From positions 823,327-887,326 of the forward strand of contig CANMWO010000002.1 in NCBI GenBank assembly GCA_947501695.1: a stretch of DNA of 64,000 bases. Direction: 5' to 3'. The notes below the pieces were generated by a model, which searched no databases, was not told where the DNA came from, and saw only the letters and a list, made by a program, of their open reading frames with translations. A program made the position numbers and the translations under genes. Origin of the DNA: an uncultured Sphingomonadaceae bacterium (lineage in GTDB: Bacteria; Pseudomonadota; Alphaproteobacteria; Sphingomonadales; Sphingomonadaceae). Below are positions 1-9,449 of this stretch, one piece after another; position 1 is the first letter of the stretch, and each line of letters begins with the position of its first letter.

Positions 1-711
1 GGCCTGATCTACAAACCGCAGGAAAATATCTCTATCTACACCAGCTATTCCAAAAGCTTCCTGCCGCGTTCGGGTGACCAGTTCCTAACATTGACGCCGA
101 CAGTCGGTGATGTTCTGGGCACCGTCGATCTCGAGCCGGAGAGCTTTGAGAACTACGAAATTGGTGCAAAATGGGATATCACACCGAGTCTCAGCTTGAC
201 GACCGCGCTGTTCCGCCTTGACCGCGACAACCAAGCCACGTTGCTCGATAATCAGGGCAATACGACATTATCTGGTTCCCGCACGGAAGGTTTTGAAATC
301 CAACTAGCGGGTCGTTTGACCGAGAAATTACAGGTCAATGCGGGTTACAGCTATCTTGATGGCAAGCAGCGCAATCAGGACACAGTTGACGGGCAGGACC
401 TCCGCTTGTTCCAAGTGCCTGAGCACATGGCTTCGTTATGGACGAAATATGATTTCAACAATCAATTAGCGGTCGGCCTGGGCGTGACCCATCAGTCGAG
501 CCAATTTGCTACCAATGATAATACGGTACGTGTCCCATCCTTCACCCGGGTCGATGCCGCGCTCTATTATACGGTGAATGAACAGTTCAAAATTCAGCTC
601 AATGTCGAGAATTTGTTTGATGAAACTTATTTCCCATCCGTACATAATAACGACAATATTACGACAGGCGAACCGATTAACGGCCGTCTGACAGCAACGT
701 TCAGCTTTTGA
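1..711 (+). CDS. TonB-dependent siderophore receptor, C-terminal part (5' end outside window)
   Basis: The reading frame is open from base 1, so only the last ~236 residues of an outer-membrane receptor are seen. The fragment shows alternating beta-strand/turn texture and a typical C-terminal signature (NLFDETYFPS... ending TATFSF with a terminal Phe, the usual signal for outer-membrane barrel insertion). The closing NLFDETY and HNNDNITTGEP motifs resemble catecholate-type siderophore receptors (Fiu/CirA-like), so iron-siderophore uptake is the likely role; this substrate is inferred. The plug domain and signal peptide are missing because of the window edge, not because of a visible mutation. 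It converges with the 2Fe-2S gene that follows. Confidence 0.88.
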   Translation, partial: GLIYKPQENISIYTSYSKSFLPRSGDQFLTLTPTVGDVLGTVDLEPESFENYEIGAKWDITPSLSLTTALFRLDRDNQATLLDNQGNTTLSGSRTEGFEIQLAGRLTEKLQVNAGYSYLDGKQRNQDTVDGQDLRLFQVPEHMASLWTKYDFNNQLAVGLGVTHQSSQFATNDNTVRVPSFTRVDAALYYTVNEQFKIQLNVENLFDETYFPSVHNNDNITTGEPINGRLTATFSF

Positions 712-775
712 ACACTGTTCGTTTGAATTGCTGAATTTACTAATCGTTCGTGATTGCCTACGAACATCAGAGCAT

Positions 776-823
776 GCTGGGTCTGTCGATCACCCCACCC
801 TAAACCCCATCGATGGGCCCAGC
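776..823. other. Hairpin between convergent genes
   Basis: Two 15-base arms (776-790 and 809-823) pair at about 12 positions around an 18-base C-rich loop. It lies in the 239-base gap between two convergent genes and may act as a shared transcription end, but there is no T-run on either side. The rest of the gap shows nothing I can name. Confidence 0.3.
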
Positions 824-950
824 GTGTATGGCGGCACATATTTCACCTAGGGCAGATTACGCTGTTGTGGTGGGCTGCAATCGAACCGCACTGATCAAGA
901 TCATCGCAATGAACAGAAATTGCAGCAACGCCAGGCACTCATCGCGGTTC

Positions 951-1490
951 CTATTTCTTTGGCGTTAGCGCGGGAACCGCTTTGGCGGCATCGGCTGGAT
1001 CAATGCCCGGCGGCGGCGCAGCACTCAGGACATCATCGCCGCGTGCAACCCGGCCCGCGCGCTGGATGGCCTCTCGAATCCGTGGATAAGTTCCGCAGCG
1101 GCAGATATTGGTAATGGCTTCGTCAATCTCGTCATTGGACGGATTGGCATTTTTCTTGAGTAAAACCGACGCTGCCATAATCATACCGGACTGGCAAAAC
1201 CCACATTGCGGGACGTTTTCGGCCGCCCAGGCCTGTTGTACCGGATGACTGCGGTCACGCGACAGCGCTTCAATCGTGGTGATGAATCGGCCTTCCAATT
1301 CATCAATAGTGACCAGGCAACTGCGGATCGCCTCCCCGTCAATCTCAACCATGCATGCGCCGCAATCGCCGGTGCCGCAGCCATATTTAGTGCCGGTCAG
1401 ATTGGATGCATCACGCAGCGCCCATAAGAGCGGCGTCTCCCCATCCATCCGATATTCCACGGGTCGGCCATTGACGGTAAATTTGGTCAT
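951..1490 (-). CDS. 2Fe-2S small subunit of a xanthine-dehydrogenase/isoquinoline-oxidoreductase-type enzyme (orphan)
   Basis: A 179-residue protein with the two-cluster layout of CoxS/IorA-type subunits. The N-terminal ferredoxin-like cluster uses C38, C43, C46 and C58 (CGTGDCGAC then C). The C-terminal helical domain binds a second cluster through C96, C99, C130 and C132 (QCGFCQSG, CRCG). Such subunits pass electrons from a molybdopterin large subunit. No large subunit lies on either side: downstream is a TonB receptor end, upstream an aldolase. The C-terminal ~25 residues are Ala/Pro-rich. The family assignment is firm; the substrate is unknown. It may work with a partner encoded elsewhere, which the sequence here cannot show. 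Confidence 0.9.
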   Translation of the reverse strand: MTKFTVNGRPVEYRMDGETPLLWALRDASNLTGTKYGCGTGDCGACMVEIDGEAIRSCLVTIDELEGRFITTIEALSRDRSHPVQQAWAAENVPQCGFCQSGMIMAASVLLKKNANPSNDEIDEAITNICRCGTYPRIREAIQRAGRVARGDDVLSAAPPPGIDPADAAKAVPALTPKK

Positions 1491-1553
1491 CTAATATTAG
1501 CCATCGGGATATCCGTTAATAATGAGCCCCATCAATTGACTAACTGTCTTTTT

Positions 1554-2318
1554 CTATTCCCGCCAGCTTTTGTCTTCCCGGTCGATCAGCCGCACCATCG
1601 CATCAAACTCCGGAACGCCTTGAATAGCAGGATCAATCGATGCCTGCGACAGATTGGCCAGATGTTTCTTGATCACCTCTTCACCAATCACAATCGGCTT
1701 GCCCATGGACAGTGTCTGCATCTGAATTTCGCAAGCGCGCTGCAAAACCCAATGGTTCAGGAAAGCCTCTTCCAATGTCTTACCCATCACCACAGGCCCA
1801 TGATTTTCGAGCAGCATCATGCGCTTTTTTCCTAGGCTCGCAAGGAAACGTGGCCCTTCATCATCATGAACCGTCACGCCTTCAAATTTATGATAGGCAA
1901 GGCGCGGAACAATCGCGGCGGCATAGAAGTTCACTGGCTGCAAGCCGCCTTCCAGCGATGCCACCGCCATAGTCGCCGTCGTATGCGTATGGATGATGGC
2001 ATGCACATCTGGCAGTTCCCGGTGGAACAGGCTGTGCTGGGTAAAACCCGCTTTATTCACCGGGTAGGTTGATCCATCGAGCGTATTGCCGTCGATGTCG
2101 ATCTTGACCAATGTCGAGGCGGTCACCTCGCTAAAATGCAAGCCATAAGGGTTGATCAGGAAAGCGTCATCTTCACCCGGTACTTTCAACGTGACATGAT
2201 TGAAAATCATTTCATCCCAGCCAAGGTGAGCGAAAATCCGGTAACAGGCTGCAAGCCGCTGACGCGCCTTCCATTCGTCTTCGCTACAACTTGATTGGAT
2301 GTTGATTGCCGTGGCCAT
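1554..2318 (-). CDS. Class II aldolase/adducin family protein
   Basis: A 254-residue class II aldolase/adducin-domain protein. Visible metal-site features are the HTHTT motif in VHAIIHTHTTATMAV and a later ENHGPVVMG segment, as in fuculose-phosphate aldolase and ribulose-phosphate epimerase relatives. Many family members in this order are of unknown substrate and are annotated only as class II aldolase. The start was set at 2318 (MATAIN) because AGGAGA sits at proper spacing just upstream; the ten codons above it look untranslated. It lies upstream of the 2Fe-2S subunit on the same strand with a 63-base gap, so the two could be co-transcribed, though no shared pathway is evident. Confidence 0.85.
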   Translation of the reverse strand: MATAINIQSSCSEDEWKARQRLAACYRIFAHLGWDEMIFNHVTLKVPGEDDAFLINPYGLHFSEVTASTLVKIDIDGNTLDGSTYPVNKAGFTQHSLFHRELPDVHAIIHTHTTATMAVASLEGGLQPVNFYAAAIVPRLAYHKFEGVTVHDDEGPRFLASLGKKRMMLLENHGPVVMGKTLEEAFLNHWVLQRACEIQMQTLSMGKPIVIGEEVIKKHLANLSQASIDPAIQGVPEFDAMVRLIDREDKSWRE

Positions 2319-2610
2319 TTTCCGTCTCCTGATTCGCATTATTTGCACTTTGGGACGGATATGACACAGCTTCTTGTGATATCAAAAGGCTTTCATGGCG
2401 CGAAAACGGCGGATAGGCGCCACGGAAACGCGGAAAAATGCCACATATTTGAGTCGGAAATGCTTGAAATCGGTAGATTAGCCTGTTAGGCGCGCTGCAA
2501 CTGCAGGTGAACGAATCCTCTGCAAACCCTTTTTTATGGCTTAAATAATTTTCGGCCGGTTATGAATTGACCTGGTCCAGATACGATATTGAACGGAGTT
2601 ACTCAGTCTT

Positions 2611-2817
2611 ATGCAAATCATGGTTCGCGACAATAATGTTGATCAAGCCCTTCGGGCGCTGAAAAAGAAATTGCAGCGTGAAGGCGTTTATCGCGAAATG
2701 AAACTGCGTCGGCATTATGAAAAGCCTTCCGAAAAGCGTGCACGTGAAAAGGCTGCTGCTGTTCGCCGCGCCCGCAAGATGGAGCGCAAGCGGATGGAAC
2801 GCGACGGAACAATTTGA
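2611..2817 (+). CDS. rpsU: 30S ribosomal protein bS21
   Basis: A 68-residue, very basic protein that matches bS21 along its whole length, beginning [14 protein letters not shown] and ending in a Lys/Arg-rich helix. It joins the small ribosomal subunit near the anti-Shine-Dalgarno end of 16S rRNA and supports initiation. The start has a plausible AACGGAG site about 10 bases upstream. It is followed after 47 bases by a membrane FKBP gene, a plausible co-transcribed pair. The 292-base region upstream of it holds no recognisable gene and presumably its promoter. Confidence 0.97.
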   Translation: MQIMVRDNNVDQALRALKKKLQREGVYREMKLRRHYEKPSEKRAREKAAAVRRARKMERKRMERDGTI

Positions 2818-2864
2818 GTTCGTCCGTCTTATAACACCGGCTTTCATTGAATAGGTAGTCCGAT

Positions 2865-3452
2865 ATGTCCGTAACCACTGTTCCAATCCGGCCCATCAAA
2901 AAGGGCTCTTTGACGAAGCTTTGGATCGGACTAGCCATAGTTTTGGCAGTTGCAGCGGCACTGGCCTATGCCGGAACGCAAGATGCCGTTACAACAGGCG
3001 CCTCAAACGAACAGTTTCTGGCAAGCAATGCGGATGAAGATGGTGTTGTAACCACGACTTCTGGTCTTCAGTATAAAGTGCTCAAGCCCGGTGAAGGCGC
3101 ATCGCCCACTGCAACAGACACGGCGCTGGTAAAATATAAAGGCACAACCCGCGACGGTAATGTGTTTGACGAAAATGAGCAGACACCAATGCCTGTGGGC
3201 GGTGTTGTACCCGGTTTTTCCGAAGCCTTGCAATTAATGCAAAAAGGCGGCGAATACCGGATCTGGATCCCGTCAGAACTAGGCTATGGTGAACAATCGC
3301 CTGGCCCTGAACTGCCAGCCAATTCAGTGCTGATATTTGATGTATCCCTGCTCGATTTCATTTCGGCGGAACAGATGCAGGTGTTGCAACAACAAATGCA
3401 ACAGCAAGGCGGCATGCCTGGTGGTCCACCACCTGGTATCCCTGGTCAGTAA
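2865..3452 (+). CDS. Membrane-anchored FKBP-type peptidyl-prolyl cis-trans isomerase
   Basis: A 195-residue protein: short cytoplasmic N-terminus, one hydrophobic anchor (about residues 19-37), then an FKBP domain (about 60-165) with typical segments such as TTSGLQYKVLKPGEG, VKYKGTTRDGNVFDEN, GVVPGFSEALQLM and IPSELGYGEQ. It ends in a Gln-, Pro- and Gly-rich tail (QQQMQQQGG, GGPPPGIPGQ). It should act in the periplasm, catalysing X-Pro isomerisation during folding of exported proteins. The tail is low-complexity and probably disordered. The function follows from the family; clients are unknown. Confidence 0.93.
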   Translation: MSVTTVPIRPIKKGSLTKLWIGLAIVLAVAAALAYAGTQDAVTTGASNEQFLASNADEDGVVTTTSGLQYKVLKPGEGASPTATDTALVKYKGTTRDGNVFDENEQTPMPVGGVVPGFSEALQLMQKGGEYRIWIPSELGYGEQSPGPELPANSVLIFDVSLLDFISAEQMQVLQQQMQQQGGMPGGPPPGIPGQ

Positions 3453-3542
3453 GCAACCAATTTAAAGTCTAAAAGTTGCGTTCCGTTCGGAATGCTGCGG
3501 ATAATATCGGAACTGGTAACTGGGGTTTTCTCGTCGGAAGCC

Positions 3543-4718
3543 TCAACTAGTGTGCAATACTGACACGCCACCTGAGGGTTTACAGAGGAAAAAAGGCGCG
3601 CTGCCTTGTTCAGGCGTCTGATAATTCTGGTTTATCCATGCTTCCAAGGCTGCGGCCTTTGATTTCGAAACTATCGCAACAACACAGCCGCCAAATCCGC
3701 CGCCTGTCATCCTTATACCACCGGTGGTTCCCAAGAATTGCGCTCCGATTTCAACCAATCGATCGATTGCCGGCACCGTTATCTCAAAATCATCACGCAT
3801 AGATGCATGAGATTCTGCCATCAGCGCAGAAAGCACTGTCAGGTCATCGGCCTCTAAAGCTTCTGCCGCAGCCAATGTGCGAGCATTTTCTGTCACCACA
3901 TGCCGCGTTCGACGAAAACTCTCTTCGTTCAAGCCGGAACGCCCCTCCTCCAGCTGCTCAATGGTCAAATCACGCAGCGCCGCGACTCCATAATGGGCCG
4001 CGGCCTGCTCACACTGAATCCGCCGCTCATTATAGGCGCTGTCCACCAATCCTCGCTGAACTCCAGAATGAATGACGACGATCGCCAAATGTTCCGGAAT
4101 TGGGATAGTCGATGTTTCCAAAGAACGACAATCAATCTGCAACGCCGACCCAGCTATGGCACGTGCAGAAACCAGTTGATCCATAATCCCACAGGCACAA
4201 CCGACATAATGGTTCTCACTATGCTGTGCGATCAGCGCCAGCTCTGTCTCGTTTGGCGCGCCCGATTGATGCAGTCCGGTAAAGCCTTTGGCCAGCGCTA
4301 CGCCTAGCGAGGCGGACGATGAGAGTCCCGCGCCTTGAGGGACATTGCCAGCAATTGCAACATGGGTTCCCGTTAGCTTCAGCTCTCTGTCAGATAGACT
4401 GGCAACGATACCCCGGACATGGTTTTTCCATTCTGCGGACTGCTTTGCAAATGGCTGGGTCGGATCAAAACTATCCCGGTCGCCGTCAAGATCAACGGCA
4501 AGCGCCTCTACCTGCGTTCCGGTGCTCGGCCCTATCGCGACGATCGTTTCATAGTCGATTGCACAGGGTAAAACGAAACCGTCATTATAATCGGTATGCT
4601 CACCGATCAGATTCACTCGGCCGGGAGCCGCCACCAGCATTGCCGGTTCTGCGTCATAGCTGTCGACAAAGGCTTTTGTTACTCTATCCCGCAATAGGGC
4701 GCGCCTCGCCGCAGTCAT
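3543..4718 (-). CDS. galK: Galactokinase
   Basis: A GHMP-family kinase of 391 residues that phosphorylates galactose to galactose-1-phosphate in the Leloir pathway. The galactokinase signature GRVNLIGEHTDYNDG is at residues 33-47, the ATP-binding GHMP motif is QGAGLSSSASLG, and the C-terminal motif is RMTGGGFGGCVVAI. Its start overlaps the end of galT by four bases (ATGA), implying translational coupling. It is the third gene of a symporter-galT-galK operon and converges with the FKBP gene. Length is normal for the family. Confidence 0.96.
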   Translation of the reverse strand: MTAARRALLRDRVTKAFVDSYDAEPAMLVAAPGRVNLIGEHTDYNDGFVLPCAIDYETIVAIGPSTGTQVEALAVDLDGDRDSFDPTQPFAKQSAEWKNHVRGIVASLSDRELKLTGTHVAIAGNVPQGAGLSSSASLGVALAKGFTGLHQSGAPNETELALIAQHSENHYVGCACGIMDQLVSARAIAGSALQIDCRSLETSTIPIPEHLAIVVIHSGVQRGLVDSAYNERRIQCEQAAAHYGVAALRDLTIEQLEEGRSGLNEESFRRTRHVVTENARTLAAAEALEADDLTVLSALMAESHASMRDDFEITVPAIDRLVEIGAQFLGTTGGIRMTGGGFGGCVVAIVSKSKAAALEAWINQNYQTPEQGSAPFFLCKPSGGVSVLHTS

Positions 4719-5740
4719 CGGGCCTGCTCGCTGAAACGGGTACCACTCAGGGATCGCAGCATCTCAGCCGCTTTTTCAGGTGTCAGGTCGCGCTGGGCCT
4801 CGGCGAGCATTTCATAGCCGACCATAAATTTGCGGATGGTGGCGGAACGCAACAAAGGCGGATAGAAATGCGCGTGGAGCTGCCAATGAGCAACATCATC
4901 CTCGCCAAATGGCGCGCCGTGCCAGCCCATAGAATAGGGAAAGCTGCACTGGAATAGATTGTCATAGCGGCTGGTTAGTTCCCGCAATGCCAAAGCGAGG
5001 TCGTCTTTCTGTTCCTCGTTCAATTCCGTCATCCTCTGCACAGCGAAGCGCGGCAGCAACAATGTCTCGAAAGGCCATTCCGCCCAATAGGGGACTATGG
5101 CGAGCCAGTGATCCGTTTTCACCACTACCCGTTCATCAAGCACTGCTTCTCGCTCTGCCAGGTCGAGCAGCATCGAGGTTCCGAAGTTTGCATAGTGTCC
5201 GCGCAAGCTATCCTCTTCGCGGCGCAGCTCGTCGGGTAAGTGGCTGGCGGCCCACACCTGGCCATGGGGATGGGGGTTGGAACAGCCCATCATTGCGCCC
5301 TTATTCTCGAAAATCTGCACAGACTTGTATATTTTACCGAGAGTATCTGAAAGCTCACACCATATGTCCACAACCGCTCTGATCTGGGGCGCGGAGAGTT
5401 GCGGCATGGACTTACCATGGTCGGGTGAGAAACAGATGACATGACATTCGCCAGAAGTCGTCTCGGCCCGGAATAGCGGATCTTCCGTTTGCTCCTCTGC
5501 AACGTCGTCCATCAAAGCGGCAAAGTCATTCTTGAACACAAACACGCCGTCATAGTCGGGATTTTGATCACCCGTAATCCGCTTGTTCCCCGGACAAAGA
5601 TAACAGTCGGGATCGTAGGAAGGCGGCTGTACTTCCGGTTCGCCCTCATCCCCCTGCCAAGGCCGCGACAACCGCTGCGGCGAGACCAAAATCCACTCGT
5701 CTTTCAGCGGGTTATAGCGGCGATGCGGTTTGTCAAACAT
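4715..5740 (-). CDS. galT: Galactose-1-phosphate uridylyltransferase
   Basis: A 341-residue GalT. It exchanges UMP between UDP-glucose and galactose-1-phosphate. The active-site HPHGQVW is at residues 157-163, with the nucleophilic histidine at about 159; a CYLC pair (46 and 49) and nearby histidines are the likely metal site. It sits four bases after the symporter gene and overlaps galK by four bases. No galE or galM is present in the window, so UDP-glucose epimerisation must be encoded elsewhere. Confidence 0.96.
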   Translation of the reverse strand: MFDKPHRRYNPLKDEWILVSPQRLSRPWQGDEGEPEVQPPSYDPDCYLCPGNKRITGDQNPDYDGVFVFKNDFAALMDDVAEEQTEDPLFRAETTSGECHVICFSPDHGKSMPQLSAPQIRAVVDIWCELSDTLGKIYKSVQIFENKGAMMGCSNPHPHGQVWAASHLPDELRREEDSLRGHYANFGTSMLLDLAEREAVLDERVVVKTDHWLAIVPYWAEWPFETLLLPRFAVQRMTELNEEQKDDLALALRELTSRYDNLFQCSFPYSMGWHGAPFGEDDVAHWQLHAHFYPPLLRSATIRKFMVGYEMLAEAQRDLTPEKAAEMLRSLSGTRFSEQAR

Positions 5741-5744
5741 GGCT

Positions 5745-7208
5745 CTATGTCAGCGCCTCTTTAAATCCGGCAAAGCGCGCTTTGTTACCCATTGCTCGAT
5801 TGACCAGCAAGGCGGCCATGACCGATGTCGCCAGCGTGACCACCATGAAATCAATATAGTGCATGGTGATGATACCAGCCGGTTCCAACCGGAATGTATA
5901 GGCACCGTATAGCAGTACGCCCCAAATCACGCCGCCGACCGCAGCGGGCGCCGAAACACCGCGAAACAAAAGCCCGGCGATAAAGGCGGATAATATCGGC
6001 ATCGATAACAAGCCGTTTAACTGTTGCAGCAAGTTGATGATACTCTCCGCATTTTGATAAAGCGGCACCAGCATGATCGCCACGATGGTCAGCAAGACAG
6101 AAACAGCCGCAGCCAGTTTCCAGTGATCGTCAACCTTACCGATAAACTGTTCGTGAAAATCGACCGAATAGAGCGCCACCGAACTGTTGAGCACCGCGCT
6201 AAACGTGGTGATCACGGCCGCTGCTACCATCGCGGCAAATGCGCCCGATAACCATCCCGGCAGCACTTCGGCTACCAGCCGGCCGTAAGCCGCATCACCG
6301 ACATCACCGAACAGTTTATAAGCCACAACGCCCGGAATCACGACAATGGGCGGCACGATCAAAATACGGATAATCGCTGCAACCATCACGCCCTTTTGCG
6401 CTTCCTTGACGGTGGGCGCGGCCATCGCCCGCTGGGTGATATTCTGGTTGGTCGACCAATAGAAAATCTGGATGAAAATCATCCCCGTAAACAGGGTGTG
6501 AAACGGGATCGGTGAATCAGGTCCACCGATCATCGAGAGTCGTTCCAACGGCATATCGGTAACAATATCATAGTCTACCGCTGCCAGAGCCAATATGACG
6601 ATCGCCATCGCCAGACCCAAAATGCCGACACCGGAATAAGTATCCATCACCGCCACTGCCCGCAGCCCGCCGAATATCGTATAGGCCGCAGAAATTACCG
6701 CCAAAATCCCGGCAAAATAGATGAGCGGGATGGTGCTGCCAAATAGTGATTGCATGAACAAAGCGCCCGAATAGAGCGCGGCGGGCAGATAGATGAGTAT
6801 GTTTCCGAACAGGAAAAGTCCTGAAATCAGCGTCCGGATACTTTTGCCCTTGTATCGCTTTTCGAGCAGCTGGGTCACAGTTGTACAGTTATTTTTATAG
6901 TAGATGGGCACAAAGACAAAGGCGAGGATGAGCAATCCTGCAAAGCCGCAAATTTCCCACCAAGCCAGCAACAACATCTGATTGCCATTCATGCCAACCA
7001 GCTGATCGGTCGACAGGTTAGTGAGCGTGATCGAACCGGCAACAAACAACCATGTCAGGCCGCCACCGGCCAGAAACACGTCCTTGCTCGACCCGTCATG
7101 GGTTTTCGCCTGCCGGACTTTCGCCCAGGTGGCAAAGCCAATCAAGGCGGTGATGGCGACACAGACGATAATCTGAACGCCACTGGTTGTCGGTAAATTG
7201 GCTAACAT
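5745..7208 (-). CDS. Sodium:solute symporter (SSS family), probable galactose/galactoside transporter
   Basis: A 487-residue polytopic membrane protein of the SSS/SGLT fold with about 13 hydrophobic segments. Family-typical pieces include GGGLTWLFVAGSITLTNLSTDQ near the N-terminus, WWEICGFAGL, the FGGLRAVAVMDTYSG segment and WSTNQNITQRAMAA. Placement as first gene before galT and galK, and opposite the two galactosidase genes, argues for Na+-coupled uptake of galactose or a galactoside; the exact sugar is inferred. An AAGGGGA ribosome-binding site precedes the ATG. The 132-base divergent spacer with the GH36 gene must hold the promoters and operator. Confidence 0.9.
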   Translation of the reverse strand: MLANLPTTSGVQIIVCVAITALIGFATWAKVRQAKTHDGSSKDVFLAGGGLTWLFVAGSITLTNLSTDQLVGMNGNQMLLLAWWEICGFAGLLILAFVFVPIYYKNNCTTVTQLLEKRYKGKSIRTLISGLFLFGNILIYLPAALYSGALFMQSLFGSTIPLIYFAGILAVISAAYTIFGGLRAVAVMDTYSGVGILGLAMAIVILALAAVDYDIVTDMPLERLSMIGGPDSPIPFHTLFTGMIFIQIFYWSTNQNITQRAMAAPTVKEAQKGVMVAAIIRILIVPPIVVIPGVVAYKLFGDVGDAAYGRLVAEVLPGWLSGAFAAMVAAAVITTFSAVLNSSVALYSVDFHEQFIGKVDDHWKLAAAVSVLLTIVAIMLVPLYQNAESIINLLQQLNGLLSMPILSAFIAGLLFRGVSAPAAVGGVIWGVLLYGAYTFRLEPAGIITMHYIDFMVVTLATSVMAALLVNRAMGNKARFAGFKEALT

Positions 7209-7340
7209 GCGATCCCCTTTGGCCCCTTTGTTCTGTTTTCCCCGGGGTGCCTTTTGTTAGGACCAGACTGCACAAAAGCCAAGCCGAATTGCGCCGGAAA
7301 CTATTTGACTTTGCACTGCAATTCATCGCCTATTCCGGGC

Positions 7341-9449
7341 ATGATCGAAACAGGGAAAAGCTGGCGAACGGATGGTGACGACATCACATTGGTGTTTGTC
7401 GCCGCTGGTCGCGATGAAATTGACCTTGCCTATCTGGGCCCCCGTTTGCCCGATGGCGAAGATCTCTCGGCACTGGTGCGTGCTGGCACATTTGGTCTGC
7501 ACGAGAATGAACCAGACGCCCCCCGCATCGGCGGGCTGTTACCGCAAGCCCATGACGGTTATCGCGGACGGCCAGCCTATCAAATCCGGTCTGGCAAGAG
7601 ACAAGCCGATTGCGGTTTTCAGTTGGCACATATTCAGGCAAACGGCCCAAATATGATGGCCACATGGGTTGAAAAATCGACCGGCTTGCAAGTCGATATG
7701 AGTTGGGAAATTGTCGGTCCCCGCACCGTAGAAGTGACCATGGAACTAATGGTGGACGACGAAGGAGATATTCTCCTTGATTCCGCGTCATCACTTTCGA
7801 TGCCGCTGCCCCGCCGCTTTAACCACATGACCGCCTTTTCCGGACGCTGGGCACGCGAGATGCAGGCAAAAACGACCCGCATCGGTCCCCAAGCCATCGA
7901 GATGCGCTCCGCCAATGGCAAGCCCGGTTTTGATGCCGGTAACTGGTTGGTGTTTCATGGCGATGATGGTCAAAATAATGACGCAGACTGTCTCGGTATC
8001 CATGCATCCTCCTGTGGCGATCATATGACCCATGTCGTGCAGGATCAGGATGGCCGGACCTGCCTGTCCATCGAGGCCCTTCGGCAACCGGGCGGAATTG
8101 CTCTGAATGCAAGTGACATCACCAATCTTGGTCAAATCACCCTAATCCTCGGTGACAATCAGGATCATCTCACCCAACTGTTTCACGATCATGTCCGAAC
8201 GAATGTCCTGCCGCAACGAACGGATTGGGGACCGCGCAAAGTCCATCTCAACAGCTGGGAAGCGCTGGCGTTTGATCTTGACGAAGCAAAGTTAAAGACG
8301 CTGGCCAGTGCCGCCGCCGATCTTGGCATTGAACGGTTTGTACTGGATGACGGCTGGTTCAAGGGACGGCGCGGCGACGATGCCGGTCTGGGCGACTGGC
8401 AAGTGGATGAAGCGATTTTTCCGGACGGCCTGACACCGCTGATTGACCATGTGCATGGGCTTGATATGGATTTCGGCCTGTGGGTCGAACCGGAAATGGT
8501 CTCACCCGACAGCGACCTGTATCGCGCCCATCCCGACTGGTGTCTGCATGATGATCGTGCGGATCGTCCGACCGAGCGCAATCAACTGGTGCTCGATCTC
8601 AGCCGCGAGGACGCTTTTGCCTATATCCATGACGCTTTGACAGCGTTGCTCGACAATCATGACATTGCCTATTTGAAATGGGATCATAACCGGCGGTTAT
8701 TTCCCGATAACGGCCTGCAGCAATTTGCGATCCAGAGGCTGCTCGGCAAACTCCGACAACAATATCCGGCGGTGGAGATTGAAAGCTGTTCCAGTGGCGG
8801 CGGCCGCGTCAGTTTTTCGATGCTGCAATATTGTCATCGCATCTGGCCGAGCGACAATAATGATCCGATCGAACGGCTGCGGATCATGGAGAGCTGGACG
8901 CGGTTCCTGCCGTTCGAGATTCTAGGCAATCATGTCGGGCCCTCGCCCAATCCGATCACCGGACGGCGCACAGATATGGATTTCCGGGCCAAGGTCGCTT
9001 TGTTCGGACATATGGGCGTCGAAACAAATCCTGCGGCGATGAGCGAAGACGAACGGGCGATCTTGCGGGCGCATATCGCACTCTATAAGCAATGGCGCGA
9101 TGTTCTGCATGGCGGCGCATTCCGGCAATTGCGCCATCCCGAATCCAGCATCTATGGCCAGATGGTGTTGAGCGGCCAGCGCGCTCTGGCGGTGGTCGCG
9201 CAAACCGCCTTTGCCGAAAATTTCAATGTGGCGCCGGTTCGCTTGCCGGGTTTGGATGCTGACACGCTTTACAGCGTCACCCTGCCCAAGCCGTGGCCGC
9301 AGAAATCATCCGCCTATCTCGCCGATCCGGATGCGTGGGAAAGCGGCTTTGTCTTGAGCGGACGGGCGTTGGCCGAACGCGGATTGGCGTTGCCGCTGAC
9401 CTATCCCGAAACCGCATGGTTGATTGCGATAGAAGAACAAAAATCATGA
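7341..9449 (+). CDS. GH36 alpha-galactosidase
   Basis: A protein of 702 residues from the chosen ATG (MIETGK). It belongs to glycoside hydrolase family 36: an N-terminal beta-sandwich, then the catalytic barrel with LDDGWF, a KWDHNR motif whose Asp (about residue 448) is the nucleophile, SCSSGGGR, and WPSDNNDP whose Asp (about 505) is the acid/base. It hydrolyses terminal alpha-linked galactose, as in melibiose or raffinose-type sugars. There is no signal peptide, so the action is cytoplasmic after uptake. The frame is open upstream to a TTG at 7254, but family fit favours 7341; no clear ribosome-binding site decides it. The stop overlaps the start of the GH42 gene. Confidence 0.92.
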   Translation: MIETGKSWRTDGDDITLVFVAAGRDEIDLAYLGPRLPDGEDLSALVRAGTFGLHENEPDAPRIGGLLPQAHDGYRGRPAYQIRSGKRQADCGFQLAHIQANGPNMMATWVEKSTGLQVDMSWEIVGPRTVEVTMELMVDDEGDILLDSASSLSMPLPRRFNHMTAFSGRWAREMQAKTTRIGPQAIEMRSANGKPGFDAGNWLVFHGDDGQNNDADCLGIHASSCGDHMTHVVQDQDGRTCLSIEALRQPGGIALNASDITNLGQITLILGDNQDHLTQLFHDHVRTNVLPQRTDWGPRKVHLNSWEALAFDLDEAKLKTLASAAADLGIERFVLDDGWFKGRRGDDAGLGDWQVDEAIFPDGLTPLIDHVHGLDMDFGLWVEPEMVSPDSDLYRAHPDWCLHDDRADRPTERNQLVLDLSREDAFAYIHDALTALLDNHDIAYLKWDHNRRLFPDNGLQQFAIQRLLGKLRQQYPAVEIESCSSGGGRVSFSMLQYCHRIWPSDNNDPIERLRIMESWTRFLPFEILGNHVGPSPNPITGRRTDMDFRAKVALFGHMGVETNPAAMSEDERAILRAHIALYKQWRDVLHGGAFRQLRHPESSIYGQMVLSGQRALAVVAQTAFAENFNVAPVRLPGLDADTLYSVTLPKPWPQKSSAYLADPDAWESGFVLSGRALAERGLALPLTYPETAWLIAIEEQKS

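Noticed and set aside
3477-3495. Small hairpin between the FKBP gene and galK as a terminator
   Set aside because: Short stem with a G-T pair and no T-run on either strand; too weak to call.
7251-7278. CTTTTGT/ACAAAAG inverted repeat in the gal divergent region as an operator
   Set aside because: Seven-base arms 14 bases apart occur often by chance and do not match a LacI/GalR-type operator.
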